Shown here: one piece after another, positions 1 to 7,360 of the stretch
Position numbering within the stretch: the first letter of the stretch is position 1
Layout of the letters: every line of letters starts with the position of its first letter
Assembly: GCA_043774625.1 (NCBI GenBank)
Contig: JAYVTG010000008.1
Span: forward strand, 1 to 64,000
Length of the DNA stretch: 64,000 bases
Direction of reading: 5' to 3'
Source: JAAFIP01 sp043774625
GTDB taxonomy: Bacteria; Pseudomonadota; Gammaproteobacteria; Burkholderiales; Burkholderiaceae_C
The notes under the pieces: generated by a model
Told to the model about the DNA's origin: nothing
Database searches by the model: none
What the model saw: the letters and a program-made list of their open reading frames with translations, nothing else
Program-made: the position numbers and the translations under genes

Positions 1-615
1 TGGAAAACACGCGCGAACTGCGTTGTGTAGCACTCGACCTTGAACAACGCGCGCCTTCCCAAAAAATTTTCATCGCACACCCGCTCACCCGTCGCCTGCA
101 AGGGTGGTTACAGGGCTTTTGAATACCGAATACCGCAAACCCGTGGGGCTTGGTTTTGTGCTTTGCGGTCTGGTGCTTGGGTAGCATTGCCGTTCAATGA
201 CTGGCGACTTGCAGTTCAGTAACGTGTAACTTTGCAGCTTGGTGACTTTGCCGTCTTGCAATCTTGCATTTACTGCGCATTGCTATGTATTTAGTAGCTG
301 CTCGCGCACATTCTACGCTGGCTATCGGCATATTCCAGTGGTGAAAAACGTCTAAACGCTTCCGTAGTGTTACCCAGGTCGAATTGCAGGCTGTCGGTGC
401 TCGATCTCTGAGCTTTGGTACTGCGTCAAGGGTATTTGGTCTTCGGTTTTCGGTATTGGTATTCAAAGGCGCACCAACCATGCTCGAAGGCTTTGGGGGA
501 GGGGTGTGGGATGAAAAATTTTTAGGAAGGCGCGCGTTGTTGAAGGTCGAGTACTACAAAACGCAGTTCGCGCGTGTTTTCTAAAAACTTTTTGCAGCGC
601 ATACCCCGAGTCCAA
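1..615 (+). mobile_element. Non-coding fold-back element, copy 1 (left end cut by window)
   Basis: This stretch has no credible gene. Bases 1-82 and 502-583 are near-identical inverted arms; both carry AAAACACGCGCGAACTGCG and the stretch AACAACGCGCGCCTTCC. About 420 bp of unique sequence, including one 42-bp interspersed repeat, lies between them. The same arrangement in the opposite orientation is found at about 25480-26045, so this is a repeated unit. No transposase is encoded. The short frames inside it read differently in each copy and look non-coding. A MITE-like or fold-back element is inferred; the left boundary lies outside the window. Confidence 0.6.
281..322 (-). repeat. 42-bp interspersed repeat, copy inside fold-back element 1
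   Basis: Full-length copy in reverse orientation, with core TAGTAGCTGCTCGCGCA and end ACGCTGGC. It lies between the inverted arms of the fold-back element, as does the copy at 25733 in element 2, so it was carried along when the larger unit spread. Confidence 0.8.
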
Positions 616-623
616 AGCCTGCC

Positions 624-744
624 AACCAACTGAGCCACCTTCAGCTCGCCCACCAACTAAGCTACCTTCAGCCCGCCCACCAACTGAGCCACCTTCAGCT
701 CGCCCACCAACTAAGCAAGTCAAGAGCCATCAGCCCGCCCACCA
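624..744. repeat. 27-bp tandem repeat flanking the fold-back element
   Basis: Three complete units and a degenerate fourth, with period 27 (CACCAACTGAGCCACC is the start of a unit). Alternate units share GAGCCACC or AAGCTACC variants. A related CCACCAACCGAG/GACTTGGTGGGC array borders element 2 near 25420-25500, so this array probably belongs to the outer part of the same repeated unit. Confidence 0.7.
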
Positions 745-838
745 AATTTGCCAGCTACTCACAGAACCAGCCCTTGAACCCGGTAAAATCTTGTTTTTAA
801 CCGACCGCGCATATTGAGCGCCCCTTTACGTGTCCAAC

Positions 839-1999
839 ATGTCCGCCTGGGTGCTACCCGATCACATTGCCGATGTTTTGCCCTCAGAGGCCCGGCACAT
901 CGAAGAATTACGCCGTGAACTGCTGGACACCGCCCGTGGCTATGGCTACGAACTGGTCATGCCGCCCCAGCTGGAATATCTGGAATCTTTGCTCACCGGC
1001 AGTGGCCAGGCGCTAGATTTGCAAACCTTCAAGCTGGTAGACCAATTGTCTGGCCGCACCATGGGCCTGCGCGCCGACACCACCCAGCAAGTCGCCCGCA
1101 TTGACGCGCATTTGCTTAACCGCAGCGGCGTAACGCGGCTTTGCTATTGCGGCCCGGTGTTACATACTGCGCCCGCCAAACCCCACGCTACCCGCGAACC
1201 CATGCAATTGGGCGCCGAGATTTACGGCCACGCCGGGCTGGAAGCTGACCTGGAAGTGCAACTGCTGGCGATTGACTGCCTACAGCGCGCGGGTGTGAAA
1301 AACATCACGGTGGACATGGCCAACGCCCAACTGGTGCGCAGCTTGCTGGCAGGCGTGGCGGCTACGCCTGAACATTTGGCCCAAGTGCACGCCGCTCTGG
1401 CTGCCAAAGACGCTGCCGGTTTGAAAGAGTTGACCCAAAACTTCTCGGCTGCCAGCCGAGATGGCTTGAACGCCTTGGTCACGCTCTATGGTGACGAAAA
1501 AGTGCTGTTGGAGGCAGAAAAAGCCTTAATGTCAGCGCCAGATATGCGCGAGCAGCTATCAAATTTGAAGCGTCTGCATAACGAGGTGAAGGCAGTGTAC
1601 CCGCAGGTCAACATCAGTTTTGACCTGGCAGATTCGCGCGGCTACGCCTATTACAGCGGTGCGCGGTTTTCCATCTACACACCCGGCGCGACAGACGCCT
1701 TGGTGCGCGGTGGGCGCTATGACGAGGTGGGTTCTGCCTTTGGCCGCAACCGCCCGGCGGCTGGTTTCAGTTTGGACTTGAAAGAACTGGTCAGCGTGGT
1801 GCCTGCGCGCGCGTTGCAGGCGGCCATTCGCGCGCCATGGGCAGAGTCAAGCGCCTTGCGGGCGGCCGTCAGCAGCCTGCGTGCACGCGGCGAAACCGTG
1901 GTGTGCGTGCTGCCCGGGCATGAAAACGAAGTGCAAGAATTTACCTGCGACCGCGAACTGGTGCAAGCCGCTGGTCAGTGGGTAGTCAAAGCGATTTAA
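839..1999 (+). CDS. hisZ: ATP phosphoribosyltransferase regulatory subunit HisZ
   Basis: HisZ is a catalytically inactive histidyl-tRNA synthetase paralogue. With short-form HisG it makes the active ATP phosphoribosyltransferase, the first step of histidine synthesis. The protein (about 386 aa) shows the class II synthetase-like fold: start region SAWVLPDHIADVLPSEA, then GLRADTTQQVARI, and a late RGGRYDEVGSAFGRNRPAAG. It has no HisRS anticodon-binding domain. I chose the ATG at 839 because family members begin MSAW; an in-frame GTG at 830 would add three residues. purA follows 53 bp downstream, a common Burkholderiales order. Bases 1539-1571 (PDMREQLSNLK) resemble the 42-bp repeat at DNA level, see findings. 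Confidence 0.95.
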   Translation: MSAWVLPDHIADVLPSEARHIEELRRELLDTARGYGYELVMPPQLEYLESLLTGSGQALDLQTFKLVDQLSGRTMGLRADTTQQVARIDAHLLNRSGVTRLCYCGPVLHTAPAKPHATREPMQLGAEIYGHAGLEADLEVQLLAIDCLQRAGVKNITVDMANAQLVRSLLAGVAATPEHLAQVHAALAAKDAAGLKELTQNFSAASRDGLNALVTLYGDEKVLLEAEKALMSAPDMREQLSNLKRLHNEVKAVYPQVNISFDLADSRGYAYYSGARFSIYTPGATDALVRGGRYDEVGSAFGRNRPAAGFSLDLKELVSVVPARALQAAIRAPWAESSALRAAVSSLRARGETVVCVLPGHENEVQEFTCDRELVQAAGQWVVKAI

Positions 2000-2052
2000 C
2001 AGGCTAGGCTCAGGCTTTAGCCATTACAGAATTTAATAGGAAAACTTGACAC

Positions 2053-3384
2053 ATGAGCGCACAAGTAAAAGGCCGTAACGTCGTCGTCGTAGGAACGCAG
2101 TGGGGGGACGAAGGCAAAGGCAAATTGGTGGACTGGCTGACCGAATCAGCCCAGGGCGTGGTGCGCTTTCAAGGTGGCCACAATGCGGGGCACACCCTGG
2201 TCATCAACGGCGTTAAAACCGCGCTGCACCTTATTCCCAGCGGCATCATGCGCCCAGGGGTCAAGTGCTACATCGGTAACGGCGTGGTGCTGTCGGTGGC
2301 CAAGTTGTTTGAAGAAATTGAAGGCCTGGAAAAAGCGGGCGTGCAGGTGCGCGACCGTTTGCGCATATCTGAAGCCTGCCCGCTGATTTTGTCCTTTCAC
2401 GCGGCTTTAGACATCGCCCGCGAAGCCTTCCGCGAAAAAGGCGGCACCGAAAAAATCGGCACCACAGGCCGAGGCATTGGCCCGGCGTACGAAGACAAAA
2501 TCGCCCGCCGTGCGCTGAAGGTGCAAGACCTGAAACACCCTGAGCGTTTTGCCGCCAAACTGCGCGTGCTGCTGGACTTGTACAACCACCAGTTGACAAC
2601 TTATCTGGGTGCATCTGCTATTGAATTCGATGCTGCCTACTGCGAAGCCATGCAGCATGCCGAGCTATTAAAGCCCATGATGGCCGACGTGTCGCGCGAG
2701 CTGAACGACGCTCACTTGCTTGGCGCCAACCTGCTGTTTGAAGGCGCGCAAGGCACCCTGCTGGACGTAGACCACGGCACCTACCCTTATGTGACCAGCA
2801 GCAACTGCGTGGCTGGTAACGCCGCCGCAGGCGCAGGCGTGGGCCCTGGCATGCTGCACTACATTTTGGGCATTACCAAGGCTTATTGCACCCGCGTGGG
2901 CGGTGGCCCTTTCCCAACCGAACTGGACTGGGAAAAGCCCGGCACCCCCGGCTACCACATGAGCACGGTGGGGGCAGAAAAAGGCGTTACCACGGGCCGT
3001 AGCCGCCGTTGCGGCTGGTTTGACGCGGCCTTGCTCAAGCGCAGTGCCCAAGTTAACGGTTTGAGCGGCCTGTGCATCACCAAACTAGACGTGCTGGACG
3101 GCCTGAAAGAGCTGAAAATTTGCGTAGGCTACGAAATGGACGGCGTGACGACCGACATCTTGCCCATGGGCGCAGACGACATCGAGCGCTGCACACCGAT
3201 TTATGAAACCATGGAAGGCTGGAGCGACGTGACCGTGGGCGTGACCGATTACGCCAAACTGCCCATCAACGCGCAGTTGTACTTGCAACGCATTGCACAT
3301 GCCACCGGCGTGCCTATCCACATCGTGTCCACCAGCCCTGACCGCGACCACACCATCATGATGCAGCACCCGTTTTTGGCTTGA
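2053..3384 (+). CDS. purA: Adenylosuccinate synthetase
   Basis: PurA catalyses the GTP-dependent joining of IMP and aspartate to adenylosuccinate, the first committed step from IMP to AMP, in the cytosol. The 443-aa protein has the N-terminal GTP/IMP loop WGDEGKGKLVD, the switch region NAGHTLV, the TTGRGIGPAYEDK segment, the FEGAQGTLLDVDHGTYPYVTS stretch and the C-terminal STSPDRDHT. Length is normal for the family (about 430 aa). It sits between hisZ and a damaged phosphoribosyltransferase gene, which suggests a purine salvage/synthesis neighbourhood. Confidence 0.98.
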   Translation: MSAQVKGRNVVVVGTQWGDEGKGKLVDWLTESAQGVVRFQGGHNAGHTLVINGVKTALHLIPSGIMRPGVKCYIGNGVVLSVAKLFEEIEGLEKAGVQVRDRLRISEACPLILSFHAALDIAREAFREKGGTEKIGTTGRGIGPAYEDKIARRALKVQDLKHPERFAAKLRVLLDLYNHQLTTYLGASAIEFDAAYCEAMQHAELLKPMMADVSRELNDAHLLGANLLFEGAQGTLLDVDHGTYPYVTSSNCVAGNAAAGAGVGPGMLHYILGITKAYCTRVGGGPFPTELDWEKPGTPGYHMSTVGAEKGVTTGRSRRCGWFDAALLKRSAQVNGLSGLCITKLDVLDGLKELKICVGYEMDGVTTDILPMGADDIERCTPIYETMEGWSDVTVGVTDYAKLPINAQLYLQRIAHATGVPIHIVSTSPDRDHTIMMQHPFLA

Positions 3385-3415
3385 GAAACAGTTTTAACAG
3401 AGAAAACAGCCAGTT

Positions 3416-3457
3416 GCCAGCGTGGAATATGCGTGAGCAGCTATAAAAATAATAGCA
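3416..3457 (+). repeat. 42-bp interspersed repeat, intergenic
   Basis: Full-length copy, GCCAGCGTGGAATATGCG at the left end and AATAGCA at the right, 32 bp after the purA stop. It occupies the spacer before the phosphoribosyltransferase gene. Confidence 0.85.
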
Positions 3458-3518
3458 TATTCAATAGTATATTTATAACGCATCGTAGTTAATCAGCACA
3501 TTATCCCAAAGGCACCAC

Positions 3519-4043
3519 ATGCTCACTGAAGACGGTAAACACCTGTACGTTAGCTACGACGAATACCATAACCTGATCGAAAAACTGGCCATCAAGGTGC
3601 ACCAGTCGGGCTGGCAGTTTGACACCATCCTGTGTCTGGCACGCGGTGGCATGCGCCCCGGTGACATCCTCTCGCGCATCTTCAATAAGCCATTGGCCAT
3701 CATGTCTACCAGCTCGTACCGCGCTGACGCGGGCACCGTGCAAGGCCACCTGGACATTGCGCGCTTCATCACCACCCCCTAAGGCGAAATCGCTGGCAAA
3801 GTGCTGCTCGTAGACGACCTGGCCGACACCGGCCACACCCTCAAAGCCGTGGTCGATAGCCTGCGCAACAACTACAAACCCGTGACCGAACTACGCACCG
3901 CCGTGATCTGGACCAAGGGCGTGTCGCAATTTCAGTGCGACTATTCGGTAGAGACGCTGCCCACCAACCCCTGGATCCACCAGCCGTTTGAAGGCTACGA
4001 CAGCATGTCGCCTGACAAGTTGCTGGAGAAGTGGAAGGTATAA
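3519..4043 (+). pseudogene. Phosphoribosyltransferase gene interrupted by an in-frame TAA
   Basis: The reading frame encodes a type I phosphoribosyltransferase (hypoxanthine/xanthine PRT-like, about 175 aa) but carries TAA at 3780-3782 after residue 87. Translation in the same frame resumes directly with GEIAGKVLLVDDLADTGHTL, which contains the PRPP-binding DDLADTGHT loop, so no base has been gained or lost. The upstream half (LARGGMRPGDILSRIF) alone lacks the PRPP loop and should be inactive. GTG at 3801 could restart the second half. A single substitution would restore the frame, so the loss is recent or the codon is a sequencing error. The position after purA fits purine salvage. Confidence 0.75.
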
Positions 4044-4070
4044 ACCTTCTGGTTTGCCGAACGGGTGAAT

Positions 4071-4095
4071 TGATGTATATTGCGTATATACATCA
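4071..4095. promoter_or_regulatory. Probable VapB operator (perfect inverted repeat)
   Basis: TGATGTATAT and ATATACATCA form a perfect 10-bp inverted repeat around a 5-bp centre, ending 11 bp before the vapB start. Type II antitoxins of the AbrB fold bind such palindromes and repress their own operon, so autoregulation is inferred. Confidence 0.6.
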
Positions 4096-4106
4096 AGGAA
4101 ATCACC

Positions 4107-4388
4107 ATGCTGACCCGAGTTTTTCAAAGCGGTAATTCGCTTGCCGTTCGCATACCCAAAGAGCTGGTTTTTTTAGCACCTTCTCAAGACGTGGAGATTG
4201 AGCGCTTGGGCAACACGCTTATCGTGAGGCCTGTGGCACAGCGCATGCTCCAGGGCCTGGGTGATGCGCTCAGGCTTTTTCCGGCAGACTTTATGGCACA
4301 AGGCCGTGAATTTCACGAGCAAAAGGAGCGCGACTGGGGTAGCGCTGCACTGCCGACCGAGGCTATAAAGACTACCAAGAGCGCATAA
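4107..4388 (+). CDS. vapB: Type II antitoxin, AbrB/MazE fold (VapB-like)
   Basis: This 93-aa protein neutralises the PIN toxin encoded 3 bp downstream. Its N-terminus, TRVFQSGNSLAVRIPKEL, is the swapped-hairpin AbrB DNA-binding signature (QSGNSxAVRxPK). The C-terminal half, rich in charged residues (FHEQKERDWGS), would wrap the toxin. The ATG at 4107 follows AAGGAAATCACC, a usable ribosome site. A TTG 27 bp upstream would place the start within the palindromic operator and is rejected. Confidence 0.85.
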   Translation: MLTRVFQSGNSLAVRIPKELVFLAPSQDVEIERLGNTLIVRPVAQRMLQGLGDALRLFPADFMAQGREFHEQKERDWGSAALPTEAIKTTKSA

Positions 4389-4391
4389 AGC

Positions 4392-4802
4392 ATGCGCTAC
4401 ATGTTTGACACCAATATCTGCGTCCACCTGATTCAGCAAAAGCCGCAAGACCTGATTGCCCGCTGCGAAACACTGGCATACGGCGATGCAGTTTTATCGT
4501 CCATCGTGTTGGCTGAGCTGCGCCATGGCGTAGAGCGCAACCCCGCGACACGTGGACAGGCGCAATTGGCCCTGAATGTCATGCTGGGCTTTTTTCCGGT
4601 CGTTCCTTTTGACCAGGCTGCGGCGCTGGCTTATGGCGTGGTGTGCGCTGCTGTGCCAGATCGCAAGCGCGACGCGTTAGACAGGCTGATAGCTGCGCAT
4701 GCGATATCGCTTGGCTTGACTCTGGTAACCAATAACGAAGCTGACTTTGCGGCTTACCCGAATCTTCAGTTGGAAAACTGGATCAAAGCATCTTTGAATT
4801 AA
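4392..4802 (+). CDS. vapC: VapC-type PIN-domain ribonuclease toxin
   Basis: VapC toxins are Mg-dependent RNases that cut initiator tRNA or rRNA when freed from antitoxin. The 136-aa protein has the PIN acidic residues: FDTNICVHL (first Asp), VLAELRHGVERN (Glu), DALDRLIAAHAISLG (Asp) and LVTNNEADF (the terminal NN/D motif). It follows vapB by 3 bp and is surely co-transcribed. The segment LIAAHA resembles the repeat-encoded peptide but is the normal PIN motif. Confidence 0.88.
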   Translation: MRYMFDTNICVHLIQQKPQDLIARCETLAYGDAVLSSIVLAELRHGVERNPATRGQAQLALNVMLGFFPVVPFDQAAALAYGVVCAAVPDRKRDALDRLIAAHAISLGLTLVTNNEADFAAYPNLQLENWIKASLN

Positions 4803-4850
4803 AGACCCACAACACGCTACAAGAATTCAAATCAACCTGGTCGCCCTCCC

Positions 4851-6170
4851 ATGACACAAGCTCCTACTCAGCCGATTACCCACCTCATTCACCATCCCTA
4901 CGTGCCGCCCGCAGAGTTTCATGCGCCGCAAACGGGTGTGTTCAAGGCGTCCACCGTCATCTTCCCCAATGTAGCCGCCATGCGTTCGCGCGAATGGAAG
5001 GACAAGTCGGGCTACACCTACGGGCTGCACGGCACGCCCACTACGTTTATGCTGGAAGAGCGCATTGCTACGCTGGAAGGTGGCTTGCAGTGCCTGCTGG
5101 TGCCCAGCGGCCTGGCGGCGATTGCCAATATCGACCTGGCCCTGCTCAAAACCGGCGACGAGGTACTGATACCCGACAACGCCTATGGCCCCGGCAAGGC
5201 GCTGGCCGATGGCGAATTGAAAAATTTTGGCATCACCCACCGCTTTTTTGACGCCATGGACCCTGCCGACCTGGCAGGCAAGATCAACCACAAAACCAAA
5301 CTGGTGTGGCTGGAAGCGCCCGGCTCGGTAACGATGGAGTTTGCAGACCTTTTGGCGCTGGCGCGCACCTGCAAAACGCGCGGCGTGTTGTGCGCGCTGG
5401 ACAACACCTGGGGGGCAGGGCTGGCTTTTAACGCCTTTAACCTGGACGGGCAGGGCACAGGGGTAGACATCAGCATGCTGGCGCTGACCAAGTACCCCAG
5501 CGGCGGCGGCGACGTGCTGATGGGCAGCGTGGTCACCCGCGACGCGGCCCTGCACCTGAAAATCAAGCTCACCCACATGCGCTTGGGTTTGGGCGTGGCC
5601 GCCAACGACGCTGAACTGGTGCTGCGCAACCTGCCCAGCATCGCCCTGCGTTACAAAGCGCATGACCTGGCCGCCCGCCAGTTGGCCACCTGGCTGCAAA
5701 CCCGGCCAGAACTTGAAGCCGTGCTGCACCCGGCCCTTGCAGGCGCGCCCGGGCATCAAAACTGGAAATTACTAACAAATACCTGTTATGCCAGCGTAGA
5801 TACTGCGCAAGCAGCTACTAAAAATATAGCAAATACAGAGACAAAGAATGCAAACAGAACAGGTGCAGGCGGTGATGTAAACGACGGCGCAGGCAAGGGC
5901 GGCTTGGCCGCTGGCCTGTTTAGCGTTGTCTTCAAACCAAGCTACAGCAGCGCCCAGGTAGACCGGTTTTGCGATGCGCTCACACTCTTCAAACTCGGCT
6001 TCTCGTGGGGCGGGCACCTGAGCCTGGTGGTGCCCTACGACGTGCCCAGCATGCGCGACGCCACCGTCAGCCTGTGGCCCTACCGAGGCACCCTGGTGCG
6101 CTTTAACATTGGCCTGGAAGATGTACGCGACTTGCAGGCCGATATTGCGCAGGCCTTGCAGGCGCTGTAG
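4851..6170 (+). CDS. metC: Cystathionine beta-lyase with repeat-encoded insertion
   Basis: MetC cleaves cystathionine to homocysteine, pyruvate and ammonia, in methionine synthesis, using PLP. The fold-type I transsulfuration enzyme is clear: QCLLVPSGLAAIANIDLAL, the Asp-containing LCALDNTWGAG, and the PLP lysine in ALTKYPSGGGDVLMGS (about residue 213). At 439 aa it is about 40 residues longer than usual. The excess lies at about residues 312-352, where a 42-bp repeat encodes ASVDTAQAATKNIA and is followed by a low-complexity Gly/Asn/Thr tail. The C-terminal lobe (FKLGFSWGGHLSLVVP) is intact, so the enzyme may still work with an enlarged surface loop. Confidence 0.9.
   Translation: MTQAPTQPITHLIHHPYVPPAEFHAPQTGVFKASTVIFPNVAAMRSREWKDKSGYTYGLHGTPTTFMLEERIATLEGGLQCLLVPSGLAAIANIDLALLKTGDEVLIPDNAYGPGKALADGELKNFGITHRFFDAMDPADLAGKINHKTKLVWLEAPGSVTMEFADLLALARTCKTRGVLCALDNTWGAGLAFNAFNLDGQGTGVDISMLALTKYPSGGGDVLMGSVVTRDAALHLKIKLTHMRLGLGVAANDAELVLRNLPSIALRYKAHDLAARQLATWLQTRPELEAVLHPALAGAPGHQNWKLLTNTCYASVDTAQAATKNIANTETKNANRTGAGGDVNDGAGKGGLAAGLFSVVFKPSYSSAQVDRFCDALTLFKLGFSWGGHLSLVVPYDVPSMRDATVSLWPYRGTLVRFNIGLEDVRDLQADIAQALQAL
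5790..5831 (+). repeat. 42-bp interspersed repeat inside metC
   Basis: Exact 42-bp unit read in frame as ASVDTAQAATKNIA within metC. It adds 14 codons without changing the downstream frame. Confidence 0.9.
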
Positions 6171-6185
6171 ATGGTTTGAAAGCCT

Positions 6186-6285
6186 GCTATCGCAACGGCT
6201 GAGCGAGTTGTTGGTGAATACTACGATTTCAGGTACTCCTGCATGGGGAGTGGTCGCCAACAACTCGCTTAGCCGTAGCGATACC
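6186..6285. repeat. Long inverted repeat between convergent metC and selU
   Basis: Arms 6186-6214 and 6257-6285 match at 26 of 29 positions (GAGCGAGTTGTTGG against CCAACAACTCGCT). The 42-bp loop contains a smaller ACTCC/GGAGT hairpin. It lies in the 125-bp gap between two convergent genes, so a bidirectional transcript end is possible. However, there is no T-run and the stem is far longer than a usual terminator. It does not share the core of the paired hairpins at 8732 and 22140. Confidence 0.65.
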
Positions 6286-6295
6286 AACTTATTGC

Positions 6296-7357
6296 CTAAG
6301 CCAGTATTTCTTGCACAAATACACTGCTAGCCAGCATGGAACGTGCGCGAGCAGCTACTAATTTGTGAGCAGAAAGCTTCTTGTAATTGCGTTGGGTCGA
6401 GCTGGCGTAGCCGGGGTCGTAATGCACTTGCAAGAGTTCGCGCACCACGTTGGCTAACTGCGCTTTGTCGCCGCTGCGCACTTGCGCCTTCCAGGCGTCG
6501 ATAACGGCTTTGCCGCGCAAGTCGGTCAGCACATCCAGGCGTTGGCAAAAAAATTCTGGGTCTTTGACGAAGAAGTCGTAGTCTTCCAGCAGCAGTTCTA
6601 CGCGCTCTTGCATCGGCAACTCCAGCAGCAGGCAGTCGCCTTCGCGCACGGCGCTTATCAGTGCGTCGGGCACGCTCACATTGCCTACTTTTTTGCTTTC
6701 GCTTTCGCAGTACACCGGTTTGGCTGGGTTCAGCTTGCGCAGTGCGTCCCACACGCGCATGTCGAACTGTTTTTGGCTGGGCTGGGGCTGGCCGGGTATC
6801 GAGCCCAGCACACTGCTGCGGTGCTCGGCCAGGGCTTCCAGGTCCAGCACCTGTGCGCCTTCGCGCTGCATGGTTTGCAGCAGGCGGGTTTTGCCGCTGC
6901 CAGTGGGGCCGCAGATGACCTTGTAGTTGAACAGCCTTGCCAGCCGGGTGGTATCAAGCACCATGGCGGCGCGAAAGGCTTTGTAGCCGCCTTCCACCAG
7001 CATCACGTTAAAACCAATCTGCCCCAGCACCAAAGACAGCGAACCGCTGCGTTGCCCGCCGCGCCAGCAGTAAATCAGTGGCTTCCAGTTTTTGGGTTTG
7101 TCTGCGCATTCGCGCTCTACGTGGTTGGCGATGTTGCGGGCTGCATAGACCGCGCCGTGTTTGCGTGCGTCAAAGGCGCTGACCTGCACGTATTCGGTGC
7201 CCACTTCGTGGCGCTGTACGTCATTCAGCGTGGGCCAATTGACTGCACCGGGCAGGCGGTCCAGCGCGTATTCGCTCTCGCTGCGTGCGTCGATGACGGT
7301 GGCAAAACTGTCTAACTGGGCAAGCGCGTCTTGCGCGCTGATTTTGGTAACTGGCAT
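6296..7357 (-). CDS. selU: tRNA 2-selenouridine synthase
   Basis: SelU (MnmH) converts 2-thiouridine at the wobble position of certain tRNAs to geranylated and then 2-seleno form. The 353-aa protein has an N-terminal rhodanese domain with its catalytic Cys97 in IYCWRGGQRSGS, and a P-loop at residues 150-157 (GPTGSGKT). The order and length match the family. The last 20 or so residues (LVAARARSMLASSVFVQEILA region) are encoded by a 42-bp repeat copy, so the natural C-terminus appears replaced or extended. It ends convergently with metC and lies 3 bp downstream of tesA on the same strand. Confidence 0.92.
   Translation of the reverse strand: MPVTKISAQDALAQLDSFATVIDARSESEYALDRLPGAVNWPTLNDVQRHEVGTEYVQVSAFDARKHGAVYAARNIANHVERECADKPKNWKPLIYCWRGGQRSGSLSLVLGQIGFNVMLVEGGYKAFRAAMVLDTTRLARLFNYKVICGPTGSGKTRLLQTMQREGAQVLDLEALAEHRSSVLGSIPGQPQPSQKQFDMRVWDALRKLNPAKPVYCESESKKVGNVSVPDALISAVREGDCLLLELPMQERVELLLEDYDFFVKDPEFFCQRLDVLTDLRGKAVIDAWKAQVRSGDKAQLANVVRELLQVHYDPGYASSTQRNYKKLSAHKLVAARARSMLASSVFVQEILA
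6330..6371 (+). repeat. 42-bp interspersed repeat at the 3' end of selU
   Basis: Left part GCCAGCATGG and centre GCGCGAGCAGCTACTAA are clear; the last third is diverged. The minus-strand frame gives HKLVAARARSMLA at the SelU C-terminus, the same frame as the other reverse-read copies. Confidence 0.8.
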
Positions 7358-7360
7358 GGA

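Noticed and set aside
624..744. CRISPR array
   Set aside because: Units are directly adjacent with period 27 and no unique spacers; no cas genes are present.
3780..3782. Recoding (selenocysteine or readthrough) of the stop in the phosphoribosyltransferase gene
   Set aside because: The codon is TAA, not TGA, no downstream recoding hairpin is evident, and a simple mutation explains it.
4681..4715. LIAAHAISLG in VapC, similar to the repeat peptide IIAAHAYSTLA
   Set aside because: This is the normal PIN-domain motif (D-x-LIAAHA) and the DNA matches the repeat only in part, so it is coincidence at the conserved motif.
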